From the NCBI GenBank assembly GCA_028689025.1, contig JAQTXA010000002.1:1-64000 (forward strand): a stretch of 64,000 nt of DNA. The letters are read 5' to 3'. Numbering within the stretch: the first letter of the stretch is position 1; every line of letters starts with the position of its first letter. Made by a program: the position numbers and the translations under genes. Shown here one piece after another: positions 16,909 through 25,505 of the stretch. A model generated the notes under the pieces. It made no database searches. It was not told the origin of the DNA and saw only the letters and a program-made list of their open reading frames with translations. The DNA is from Aliarcobacter sp. GTDB taxonomy: Bacteria; Campylobacterota; Campylobacteria; Campylobacterales; Arcobacteraceae.

Positions 16909-19755
16909 ATGCCTCATAACTTGCCACAATCTTTAATAGATGCTATAAAAAATAACAATTTAATTCCCTTTGTTGGTGCTGGTGTATCAATGGGAATTAA
17001 AGATATTAAAGATATCAATAATCCTATATTTAAAAGTTGGACAAATAGTCTACTTGATGCTGTTGTAATGTTAAATAATGAACAAAAGACAAAAGAAGGA
17101 ACTGCAATAAAAGCTCTATTGGATTTACCAGATGTAGATTATTTAGAAACAGCATCAAAAATTCATAAATATTTAAATAGTCATTGGAACAAATATCTTA
17201 CTCAAACATTTGATAAAAACTTTCAAAATATCAATCAAAATAGTTTAGAAATTCCAAAAGAAATTCTAAAAATTAATAATCTTTTAATTACAACCAATTA
17301 TGATAATGTACTTAAATGGGCTTGTGAAAATAAAAATGATTTAGTTGAATGGGATAAAAAAGCTCTTGCAGGTCAAGTAGATTCGTTAAAACAAACTCCA
17401 CCAAAACAAACTATTTGGTATTTACATGGAAAAATATCAAATCCCGATGATATTGTATTTACAAAAGAAAGTTATGAAGAAACATACAAAGAGAATTCAG
17501 GAGCGATTGAAGTTTTAAAATCTTATTTACTTACAAAAAGTTTTATATTTTGTGGTTTTAGTTTAGATGACCCATATATCAAAATGCAACTTGAAAAACT
17601 AAAAGGAATTTTTGGAACAAATCTTTCAAAACACTATATGATTATTCAAAAAGGGCAACAAAAAGATTTTTCATATCTTGGAGATATTCATTTTTTAGAA
17701 GTTACAGATTATGATAAAGATTATTTAGCTTTATTAAAAAAAATTAATCAATATAAAACTTCAAATCCTATATTAGCAACACAAACTCCATCTGAAATTA
17801 ATACAAAAAAACAATTTTTTAATGTTCCTTTTGAATCAAAGAAAGATGATGTAGTAGGGATTGAAGGAAAACTAGAAGAAATACACGATAAATTAAACCA
17901 ATCAAAAAAATTACGTATTGGTCAAGTTGCAAAATTTGAAGGCATGGGTGGACTTGGAAAAACTCAACTTGCAGTTGAATATGCTCATAAATATAAGGAC
18001 TCTTTTGAAAATGGCGTTTTATGGCTTACTATGGATCAAGATTTAGATGAACAATTACTTACTTTTGGAAAAGAGAATAACTTAGTTAATCAAAATCTTG
18101 ATATTAAAGAGCAACTTAATGGAATTAAATATCAACTAAAATCATTTGAAAATATGCTTTTGATTTATGATAATACAAATAAACAAGAAGATATAGAACA
18201 AGATTTTTTACCAAAATCAACTACAAATAAAATATTAATCACAACAAGAAATCCTATTCATGGATATACATTAATTGAACTTGAAACTTTAAATCTTGAA
18301 AATTCAAAAAAACTTTTAGAGATAGAATCAGGTAAAGCTATTCTTGATAGTGAAATTATATTTGTTGAAGAATTATGTGAAAAACTTGATGGTTTGCCAT
18401 TAGCTTTAGAAATGGCTGGAGCTTATGTAAAACATTTAAATTTATCTTGGGAAAAATATTTAAGTCTTTACAATAAACAAAATATTGAATTATTAAATAA
18501 ATCAAAACTTCCAGAGAGTTTTACAAAACATGAAAACAATATTGCAAATACTCTAATTATTAGTCAACAAATAATAGATGAAACTGAAAAACTAAAAGAG
18601 ATACTTAATCTTCTAAGTTATGGTGCAAATGAACCAATAGATGATGAATTCATAACTAAACTTTTATCTTGTGATGATACAGATATAATTGAAGCTATTT
18701 CAATAGGTAAAAAATTAAAATACATCAAAGAATCTTCGCAAGGATATACTATCCATAGACTTCTAAAAGAAGTATGGAAATCTCAAGAAGAGTTAGAGCA
18801 AACTTTTATAGATAGTGTTGCAACAAATTTAGCAAATTATATTTATGAAATAAAAGATGAATTCTTAAACTTATCAGAACTTGAGAAATCAAATCTATTT
18901 TCAGAACAATGGATAAATCATTTACAAAATAATGATACAAAAGCTATCTTAATTGCGTATAGAGCTTATCTTAATTATTATAAAGGCGATTTTAGAAATG
19001 GATTGAAAATTGTAAATATTGCAGAAGAAATAGTAGAAAAAAAAGATTCTAAAGAGTATGCAGAGATACTTTTATATCAAGGTAGTTTAAATAGAGGTTT
19101 AAAAGAGTATGAAGTTGCTAAAGATTTTTATAAACAATCTTATGAAATATACACAAGACTATATCCAAATCAAGACAATTCTGATATCATAGTTTGCTTA
19201 AATAATTTAGGAGATGTTTGGTCAATGACTAACAATTTTGATAAAGCTTTAAATTTTCATTCCCATTCTCTTGAAATGAGTAAAAGACTTTACCCTAATC
19301 AAAACCATCTATTTATTGCAAGAGCTTTACATAATTTAGGGTCAATTTGGGAATTTAGAGATCCTACAAAATCTTTAAATTTTTATAATCAATCTTTTGA
19401 AATGTATAAGAAACTTTATCAGAACGAAGATCATCCTAATGTTTCAATTTCTTTAAATAATTTTGGATTTATTTGGAGAAATAAAGATTTTACAAAATCT
19501 TTAAATTTTTATAATCAATCTTTAGAAATGGCAAAGAGACTTTTTGATAATCAAGATCATCCTGATATAATCTTGCCAGTGATTAACTTAAGTATACACT
19601 TATGTAGAAATCCATTAACAAAGAAAAAAGGGTTGGATTTAATAAAAAAATATAAAAAAATTGTTACAAAACAAGAAGATAAACAAGAAATTGAAAATAT
19701 ACTAAAGAAATATGGCAATGTTGGAAGAGATAAGTCAAAAAGAAAAAGAAGATAA
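16909..19755 (+). CDS. SIR2 - NB-ARC - TPR protein, bacterial NLR-like (STAND) candidate anti-phage NTPase
   Basis: A 948-residue three-part protein. (1) SIR2-like domain, about 1-285: GAGVS (23-27), TTNYD (128-132, catalytic Asn130), LHG (172-174, catalytic His173) and CGFSLDDP (215-222); all expected NADase residues are present. (2) NB-ARC STAND NTPase, about 310-620: P-loop GMGGLGKT (345-352), Walker B LLIYD (417-421), TTR (445-447), GLPLAL (495-500) and an MHD-like TIHRLL (614-619). (3) C-terminal TPR array, about 680-890, with 42-43-residue kinesin-light-chain-type units marked by LYPNQ-like turns at 751, 794, 836 and 878. In known systems such proteins sense a phage component through the C-terminal region, oligomerise, and deplete NAD+. 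That job is inference here. The tail is very basic (KSKRKRR). The divergent neighbour is RhuM-like. Confidence 0.88.
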   Translation: MPHNLPQSLIDAIKNNNLIPFVGAGVSMGIKDIKDINNPIFKSWTNSLLDAVVMLNNEQKTKEGTAIKALLDLPDVDYLETASKIHKYLNSHWNKYLTQTFDKNFQNINQNSLEIPKEILKINNLLITTNYDNVLKWACENKNDLVEWDKKALAGQVDSLKQTPPKQTIWYLHGKISNPDDIVFTKESYEETYKENSGAIEVLKSYLLTKSFIFCGFSLDDPYIKMQLEKLKGIFGTNLSKHYMIIQKGQQKDFSYLGDIHFLEVTDYDKDYLALLKKINQYKTSNPILATQTPSEINTKKQFFNVPFESKKDDVVGIEGKLEEIHDKLNQSKKLRIGQVAKFEGMGGLGKTQLAVEYAHKYKDSFENGVLWLTMDQDLDEQLLTFGKENNLVNQNLDIKEQLNGIKYQLKSFENMLLIYDNTNKQEDIEQDFLPKSTTNKILITTRNPIHGYTLIELETLNLENSKKLLEIESGKAILDSEIIFVEELCEKLDGLPLALEMAGAYVKHLNLSWEKYLSLYNKQNIELLNKSKLPESFTKHENNIANTLIISQQIIDETEKLKEILNLLSYGANEPIDDEFITKLLSCDDTDIIEAISIGKKLKYIKESSQGYTIHRLLKEVWKSQEELEQTFIDSVATNLANYIYEIKDEFLNLSELEKSNLFSEQWINHLQNNDTKAILIAYRAYLNYYKGDFRNGLKIVNIAEEIVEKKDSKEYAEILLYQGSLNRGLKEYEVAKDFYKQSYEIYTRLYPNQDNSDIIVCLNNLGDVWSMTNNFDKALNFHSHSLEMSKRLYPNQNHLFIARALHNLGSIWEFRDPTKSLNFYNQSFEMYKKLYQNEDHPNVSISLNNFGFIWRNKDFTKSLNFYNQSLEMAKRLFDNQDHPDIILPVINLSIHLCRNPLTKKKGLDLIKKYKKIVTKQEDKQEIENILKKYGNVGRDKSKRKRR
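19365..19523 (+). repeat. tandem TPR coding repeat with 33-base identical segment
   Basis: The same 33 bases occur at 19365-19397 and 19491-19523, exactly 126 bases (42 codons) apart and in the same frame. They encode the TKSLNFYNQS helix of consecutive TPR units. The surrounding codons differ, so the identical block points to a recent duplication or gene conversion within the array. Confidence 0.85.
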
Positions 19756-20045
19756 AAGATTATTGCTTGGTAATAAAAAATCAATAAAAGAAGTAATATC
19801 AAATCAAAAAATGTGAGCATTTTCAAAATAGCGTTAAGAAAAATTTATATAAATTCGTAAAGAAATTTGAACTGTCTGAGACGGAGGTACGGAGTCGAGT
19901 TTTCTCAAAGAGAGTGCAAGCACAGCAAATTTTAGAATTTCTATAAATTTTTTAGCTATTTTAAAACTTCGCGAACGCTTTTCTTTTGTTTCTTTTCTTT
20001 ACTAAAAAGAAAAGAAAAAAGCATCCTTACTCAGAAATCCTTAAA
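19756..20045. other. palindrome-rich non-coding stretch of higher G+C, possible dispersed repeat
   Basis: No gene fits in these 290 bases. The middle part (about 19865-19980) is much richer in G+C than its surroundings and full of short inverted repeats: GTCT-G-AGAC near 19876, TCTC-AAA-GAGA near 19903, TGCAAGCA near 19916 and TTCGCGAA near 19968. It ends in a purine/pyrimidine hairpin at 19989-20017. It separates two convergent genes. It resembles an intergenic repeat or mobile remnant, but only comparison with the rest of the genome can show this. Confidence 0.45.
19989..20017. terminator. bidirectional hairpin between the NLR-like gene and the EAL gene
   Basis: TTTCTTTTCTTT (19989-20000) and AAAGAAAAGAAA (20006-20017) form a perfect 12-base-pair stem with loop ACTAA. 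It contains few G-C pairs, but its place between convergent genes fits a transcription terminator. Confidence 0.5.
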
Positions 20046-22115
20046 TTAAATCAAATGTTCCGGTTCATGGAACAAATAACCTTGTGAAAAATCTATTCCC
20101 AAAGACGCTACAATATCTTGAACCTCTTGGCAATGAACAAACTCTGCAACAGTTTGAATCCCAAGAACTTTTGCAAAGTTTACAATAGTCGAAACTGTTA
20201 ATCTAATATTCTCATTTATATGAATATTTTTTATCAAAGAACCATCTATTTTTAGAAAATCTACATTTAATTTTATAATATACTCAAAATTTGAATATCC
20301 AGTTCCAAAGTCATCAATAGCAACTTTACAACCAAGAGCTTTTGCTTTTCTTATAAAATCTCCAACCTCTTCAAACTTCTCAATTCCTTCAGATTCAACA
20401 ATCTCTAAAATCACACTATTTGCAATATTTGTTTCCATTAATTTTGTGAATAAAAAATTAACAGTTTTTTCATTTTTAATATCTTCAATCATTAAATTTA
20501 TAGAAAATGTAATATCTTTATCTTTGAAATATTCACAAGACTTTTCAATCATTTTATTTGTCATCAAAGGATAAAGTCTAGCTCTTTTTGCATGTTCTAA
20601 AAATATAAAAGGTGATAAGATTTTCCCATTTGGAAGTTTCATTCTCATCAAGGTTTCATATTTAATTTCTTTAGTTTTATTATTAATGATTTTTTGACCA
20701 TACATCAAAATATTATCATCTTTTAATGCTTGTTTAATTTCTTTTGTTAGTTCAACATTTCTTTCTAAATCTCTAAATTCTGGCATCTCTTCATTGAATA
20801 TTCCAATATCAATATTTATCTTTTTTGCCCAATATAGTGCAATTTCTGCATGAGCTAATAGTTTCTCATTATTATCTGCTATTCCTATTGTAAAAGAGAT
20901 ATCAAAACTATTATCCTCTACTGTAAAACTTTCCCTATCACATAAGATATTAAGATTTTCACAAGTCTTATGCAATTCTTTTATTTTTAAATTCCCAAAA
21001 GCCATAAAGGCAAATATATCTCCAGAAATTCTATAAACGTTTAAGTTTGCACTTTTAAATATTAATAACCTTTTTGCAAATCCTTTTAATATTTTATCTC
21101 CAATTTCTAAACCATAAGAGTTATTTATATCTTTGAATCTGTCAATATTTATGATTGCAAGTTTAGGATTAACGCTATTTTTTAAATCATTCAAAAGTTT
21201 TTGTCTATTTGGCAAAGAGGTTAGTTCATCGGTAAATTGTTCATAAATTAATTTGTCTTTTTCAAATATTGATGTTATGTCATTTCTAATGGCAATGTAT
21301 TCAATAATATTATTGTTTTTATCTAATATTGGAATTATTGTTGATTCAACATAATATGCTTGTCCATTTTTCTTTCTGTTTTTAACTATTCCTTTGAATA
21401 TTTTTTTATTACTAATTGTTTTCCACAACTCATAAAAGAACTCTTTTTGAGTATCTGGATGTCTAATAATATTATGATGTTGTCCAATTAATTCATCTTT
21501 TGTATAACCTGAAATCTCACAAAATTTATCATTAACATATGTAATAACACCATTCAAATCTGTTTTAGAAACAATTGAACTTTCATCAAGCGCTTTTTTA
21601 TATTCATCTAATAGAACTAATGATTCTAATAAATTTTTATTATCCTCATTACTTAATAATAAAGTTTCATTGATTTTTTGAATATAACTCTCTTTTTGCT
21701 CCAATAATTGTTTTTGCTCTTTTATCTCTTTTTCAAAAATTTTTATTGGTTCGAGATTTTTCCAAATAATTTGTAATATTGTTTTATCTTCAATATCTAT
21801 TACATTTAAATTAACTTCTACTAAAAAAGTTTTATTATCAAGTGTCTTATGTAACCATTCAAAACTATGAGTACCTAGCTTATAACAAAGTTCTATCATT
21901 TTGTCAGCTTTTATTGATGAGAGTTCACCATCAGGTTGATATTCAGGAGATATTTGAGAGGGATGTACTAAAAAAAGTTCATTCTTTGAACTCATATTTA
22001 AAAGCTTCAATGCAGATAAATTTGCATCAATAAACAAATAACCTTCCATCAGAAGAATTGGTTCTGAGATATTATCAAAGATATTTTCATAATAAGAAAT
22101 ATTTTTAGTCATCAA
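20046..22115 (-). CDS. PAS-PAS-GGDEF-EAL protein, probable cyclic di-GMP phosphodiesterase
   Basis: A 689-residue soluble signalling protein. Order: PAS-like domain (about 8-130), coiled segment (about 135-175), a second PAS domain with NDKFCEISGYTKDELIGQHHNIIRHP (aerotaxis-receptor-like; about 180-290), GGDEF domain (about 295-450) and EAL domain (about 460-689). The GGDEF motif is degraded (SGDIF), so cyclase activity is unlikely. The EAL domain keeps Glu487 (ETL), the Asn and Glu ligands (SINLM, EIVESE), DDFGTG (601-606) and the late Glu658, which fits hydrolysis of cyclic di-GMP. No membrane helix is seen. The PAS domains may sense redox state or oxygen. Confidence 0.85.
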   Translation of the reverse strand: MMTKNISYYENIFDNISEPILLMEGYLFIDANLSALKLLNMSSKNELFLVHPSQISPEYQPDGELSSIKADKMIELCYKLGTHSFEWLHKTLDNKTFLVEVNLNVIDIEDKTILQIIWKNLEPIKIFEKEIKEQKQLLEQKESYIQKINETLLLSNEDNKNLLESLVLLDEYKKALDESSIVSKTDLNGVITYVNDKFCEISGYTKDELIGQHHNIIRHPDTQKEFFYELWKTISNKKIFKGIVKNRKKNGQAYYVESTIIPILDKNNNIIEYIAIRNDITSIFEKDKLIYEQFTDELTSLPNRQKLLNDLKNSVNPKLAIINIDRFKDINNSYGLEIGDKILKGFAKRLLIFKSANLNVYRISGDIFAFMAFGNLKIKELHKTCENLNILCDRESFTVEDNSFDISFTIGIADNNEKLLAHAEIALYWAKKINIDIGIFNEEMPEFRDLERNVELTKEIKQALKDDNILMYGQKIINNKTKEIKYETLMRMKLPNGKILSPFIFLEHAKRARLYPLMTNKMIEKSCEYFKDKDITFSINLMIEDIKNEKTVNFLFTKLMETNIANSVILEIVESEGIEKFEEVGDFIRKAKALGCKVAIDDFGTGYSNFEYIIKLNVDFLKIDGSLIKNIHINENIRLTVSTIVNFAKVLGIQTVAEFVHCQEVQDIVASLGIDFSQGYLFHEPEHLI

Positions 22116-22175
22116 AATCCTAAGTAATTATTTAATTCAAATTCATCTTATAAACTTAAAACTAGAGTTTAATCT

Positions 22176-22559
22176 CTAGTTTTTAAAAGCTATTGTATCT
22201 ACTTCAACTAAAACATTTTTAGGTAAAGTTTTTACAGCAACCGTACTTCTTGCAGGTGCAGTTTCACCTTTGAAGTATTGTCCATAGATTTCATTAAATG
22301 CTACGAAATTATCCATATCTGATAAATAACAAGTTGTTTTTAAAACATTCTCAAAAGAACTTCCCGCTTCTTCTAAAACCGCTTTTAAATTTTCCATAAC
22401 TTGAACTGTCTGCTCTTGTACTCCACCTGTTACAATTTCCATAGTAGCGGGATTAAGTGCAATTTGACCTGAAGTAAAAATTATTTTATCAAAAGCTGTT
22501 GCTTGATTATATGGCCCAATTGCTGATGGAGCTTTTGGTGTAGATATTATAGTTTTCAT
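22176..22559 (-). CDS. ridA: RidA-family enamine/imine deaminase
   Basis: A 127-residue RidA/YjgF protein of exactly family length. It carries the family signature: SAIGPYNQA near the start, FTSGQIALNP, the conserved Arg in PARSTV and the closing VEVDTIAF. RidA hydrolyses reactive 2-aminoacrylate and related imines released by PLP enzymes. It is 41 bases after the Nudix gene on the same strand. A PLP aminotransferase gene is nearby and the threonine dehydratase gene lies 12 kb away, both plausible sources of such intermediates. Ribosome site AGGAAC precedes the ATG. Confidence 0.93.
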   Translation of the reverse strand: MKTIISTPKAPSAIGPYNQATAFDKIIFTSGQIALNPATMEIVTGGVQEQTVQVMENLKAVLEEAGSSFENVLKTTCYLSDMDNFVAFNEIYGQYFKGETAPARSTVAVKTLPKNVLVEVDTIAFKN

Positions 22560-22600
22560 TATTTAGTTCCTTTATTTAAAAAAATATATTATACAAGTTT

Positions 22601-23374
22601 CTAACTTTCTATTTGGAAAAATAGCTCAAAATCTTTTTTAATGTGACAAAGTGTTTCCTGATTTGCCCGTTTTAAACCTTTTGATTTAATTGCTGCTGTT
22701 ACAATTGCCTTTGAATAATCAAAAACCTCTTCATCATTTAGATATTCATCTACATTCACCCATTTCGCATCGATTATCTCATTAGAATCTTGGATATTTA
22801 TTTTAGAACTTTTTGCAATTGCAGTACATAAAATATATAAATTTGATTTGTGAAATTGGTGAGGATAAAAATGACCCAAAGAGATGATTGATTCAAACTC
22901 TACAATAATTCCCGTTTCTTCAAGAACTTCTCTCTCAAGAGCAGTTGTTATTAGTTCAGCATCATCAATATGTCCACCTGGAAGTTTGTATCCAGCAGTT
23001 GAGATTCTCTCTTTTATTACTAGAAGTTCATTTTTATGATTTATTACAACAGCTCCTACACCTAAAGTATGATTAGAAGCAGTTGGGATTATGGCGTCTT
23101 CTTTCAGTCTTTTAACAACTAAAATATAATCTTCATTGCATGAGTGAAAAAAGAATCCTCTTTTTGTAGCAATAGAAATATAATCTGATTTATTTATATC
23201 AATATAAATCCAAATTAAAAATCTTCTATTTTCTACATTCTCAATTAGATAATCAAGATTTAACTCAAACTCTTCTTTACTATTTGGTAAATCTTTTGAT
23301 TCAATTGTTATTCCATTATATGGGTCAAGTATAGTATTAAAACACCCTACTTTTTCTAAACTTGTATTACTCAT
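22601..23374 (-). CDS. Nudix hydrolase with pre-Nudix (NUDT6-like) N-terminal domain
   Basis: A 257-residue protein. Residues about 20-95 form a GNAT-like pre-Nudix domain (SDYISIATKRGFFFHSC) as in NUDT6-type proteins. The Nudix domain follows (about 105-235) with a full Nudix box from GGHIDDAE to REVLEETG, so the metal-binding Glu residues are intact. These enzymes hydrolyse nucleoside diphosphate derivatives; the substrate is not predictable. Nine bases separate it from the AraC-type gene upstream, so the two are probably co-transcribed. Confidence 0.88.
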   Translation of the reverse strand: MSNTSLEKVGCFNTILDPYNGITIESKDLPNSKEEFELNLDYLIENVENRRFLIWIYIDINKSDYISIATKRGFFFHSCNEDYILVVKRLKEDAIIPTASNHTLGVGAVVINHKNELLVIKERISTAGYKLPGGHIDDAELITTALEREVLEETGIIVEFESIISLGHFYPHQFHKSNLYILCTAIAKSSKINIQDSNEIIDAKWVNVDEYLNDEEVFDYSKAIVTAAIKSKGLKRANQETLCHIKKDFELFFQIES

Positions 23375-23383
23375 TTTTCATCC

Positions 23384-24259
23384 TTACACATATCTAATAG
23401 GTAAATAATAATCCAAAATAAACTCTTCATCATCACTTAAAAAATGATTCTTTTGATAAATCGTATATGAAGGGCTTGGTGTTGTTTCATAACCACTTTG
23501 AATTAACCAAGTATGATAAACCCATTGAATAAGTTTTATAACATCTCCATATTTCCCTCTCAAAGGAAACTTTGCATAAATTCCTTTTGGTATTATTAAA
23601 GTTGGAAGAGATAAATCTTTTAATTGTTCTTCATTTTCTAAAACAACAATTGCGATATATTGGCAATCTTCAAGGGGCGTAATAATTGGATTATCATGGT
23701 GAAGTGCCATTTGTTTATACTCTTTTATATCATTTGTATAAATCCATGTTTGAAGTTTCTGCCATGTTTTTTTAATACTTTTATCATAACCCTTATGTCT
23801 TACGTAATAACCATTTATTTCAGGCATTTTTACAATACTAGGTTCCATTTTTGAGAAATCAATTGTTTCATTAGTTGTTGCGATTTTTTCAACTATTTTA
23901 TTTGAGTACTCTTTATATCCACCATTTTTCCACATCTTTGGTGTCATTAAAAATCTCTCTTTAAAAGCTCTTAGAAATGATGTTTGAGAACTATATCCAG
24001 TCATTTTTGCAATATCTGTAATTGTTGAATATTTATTTGTTATTAAAAGATTTGCAGCTTTTTCAAGTCTGATTGATTTTATACTTTCATAAATATTTTT
24101 TCCAAACTCATCTTTGAAGATTCTATGAAGATGGAATTTACTAACATTTAACTCTATACTTAAATCATCTATATTTATATCTGTATCAATATATTTATAA
24201 ATGTAGTTCATTACATCATTTGCTATTTTTGCTCTTTTTTCGTAGGTACTTTTTTTCAT
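23384..24259 (-). CDS. AraC-family regulator with GyrI-like ligand domain
   Basis: A 291-residue transcription factor. The N-terminal about 110 residues hold two AraC-type helix-turn-helices (DLSIELNVSKFHLHRIFKDEFG and DIAKMTGYSSQTSFLRAFKERF). The rest (about 130-290) is a GyrI-like effector-binding domain with the opening VRHKGYDKSI. This order matches Rob/SbmC-related regulators that respond to small drugs or metabolites. It is divergent from the aminotransferase gene across 116 bases and heads a likely operon with the Nudix and ridA genes. It may control the divergent gene; no operator was recognised. Confidence 0.9.
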   Translation of the reverse strand: MKKSTYEKRAKIANDVMNYIYKYIDTDINIDDLSIELNVSKFHLHRIFKDEFGKNIYESIKSIRLEKAANLLITNKYSTITDIAKMTGYSSQTSFLRAFKERFLMTPKMWKNGGYKEYSNKIVEKIATTNETIDFSKMEPSIVKMPEINGYYVRHKGYDKSIKKTWQKLQTWIYTNDIKEYKQMALHHDNPIITPLEDCQYIAIVVLENEEQLKDLSLPTLIIPKGIYAKFPLRGKYGDVIKLIQWVYHTWLIQSGYETTPSPSYTIYQKNHFLSDDEEFILDYYLPIRYV

Positions 24260-24375
24260 AGGGTATTATAACATTAGTAAATGATAAAATTAGCAAGAAT
24301 AGATAATAATAAAAGCATTTTATGTAAAGAATAAAAGAGTTCTTTGTTGTATTCTACAATCAAAAAAGGAGATTT

Positions 24376-25479
24376 ATGAAAAGATCATTTATTAGAGAAA
24401 TCCTTGAATCAATTGATGAACATACAATATCATTTGCAGGTGGACTTCCAAGTGAAAAACTATTTCCAAGGGATGATTTAAAAACTGCAACAATGAAAAT
24501 ATTTGATAATCCAAAAGCATTTCAATATGGAGTTAGTAATGGAATTCCTGAATTAAGAGAAAAAATTGCAGCTAGATATACAAAAGAGGGATTTCCTACA
24601 ACTAAAGATAATATTCTAATTACTACAGGAAGCCAACAAGGTATGTACATACTTGCTAAATATTTTGAAAGTAAAGATATAACTATTGAAGAACCATCTT
24701 ATTTAGGTGCTATGAATATTTTTAGACTAAACCATCTTACAATGAAGGGTGTTGAGCTTGAAAATGATGGGATAAATATTGAAAAATTCAAAGAGAGTTT
24801 CAAACAAACAAAATTAGCATATATAATTCCAGATTTTCAAAATCCATCAGCAACTACATATTGCGATGAAAAAAGAGAGCAAATAGCAAAAATTGTTGAA
24901 GAAGAAAATGGATTACTAATTGAAGATAGTCCTTATAGTGAACTATTTTTTGATAAAAAGAATATCTCTATTAGTGTAAAAATTCCAAAAAATTCATTTC
25001 ACTTAGGATCTTTTTCTAAAACTTTAGTTCCAAGCCTTAGAATTGGATGGATTAGAGCAGATGAGAAGTTACTTCAATCTTTAATGATTATAAAAGAGAG
25101 CATTGATTTACACTCATGTGGAATTTCTCAATATATTTTAAATGAGTATTTAAAAGATGAAGAAAAATATGAAAAACATCTTCAAGATATTAGAGATGAT
25201 TATGCAAAAAAAGCGAGCTTCTTTTGTGAACAATTAGATAAATATTTACCAGAATTTAAATATGAAAAACCAAAAGGTGGAATGTTTTTATATGGTAGTT
25301 TTGAGGGAATTGACTCTTTTGCATTGGTTCAAAAATGTATTGAGAAAAAAGTTGTTTATGTTCCTGGGAATCAATTTTATATAGATAAAATTCCAAATGG
25401 TGAAATTAGATTTAACTACACTCACTCAAGTTTTGAACAGATTGAGCAAGGTATTAAATTAATCAAAAGCTGTTTATAA
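24376..25479 (+). CDS. PLP-dependent class I aminotransferase (MocR/2-aminoadipate type)
   Basis: A 367-residue fold-type I aminotransferase without the GntR domain of true MocR regulators. Features: SFAGGLPSEKLFP near the start, the YGVSNGIPELREKIA segment, TTGSQQGMYILAK, and the PLP lysine in GSFSKTLVPSLRIGW. Related enzymes act on 2-aminoadipate, aromatic or branched-chain amino acids, so I give no symbol. AAAAAGGAG precedes the ATG. It ends at a strong bidirectional terminator. Confidence 0.85.
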   Translation: MKRSFIREILESIDEHTISFAGGLPSEKLFPRDDLKTATMKIFDNPKAFQYGVSNGIPELREKIAARYTKEGFPTTKDNILITTGSQQGMYILAKYFESKDITIEEPSYLGAMNIFRLNHLTMKGVELENDGINIEKFKESFKQTKLAYIIPDFQNPSATTYCDEKREQIAKIVEEENGLLIEDSPYSELFFDKKNISISVKIPKNSFHLGSFSKTLVPSLRIGWIRADEKLLQSLMIIKESIDLHSCGISQYILNEYLKDEEKYEKHLQDIRDDYAKKASFFCEQLDKYLPEFKYEKPKGGMFLYGSFEGIDSFALVQKCIEKKVVYVPGNQFYIDKIPNGEIRFNYTHSSFEQIEQGIKLIKSCL

Positions 25480-25503
25480 AAAAGGCTAATTAAGCCTTTT
25501 TTA
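25478..25503. terminator. bidirectional intrinsic terminator
   Basis: AAAAAAGGCT / AGCCTTTTTT form a stem with loop AATTA, with T-runs in both directions. It lies between the convergent aminotransferase and porin genes. Confidence 0.85.
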
Positions 25504-25505
25504 TA

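Noticed and set aside
19365-19523. Regular repeats looked at as a possible CRISPR or satellite array
   Set aside because: The repeat is in frame with a 42-codon period and codes for TPR helices; there are no spacer-like units.
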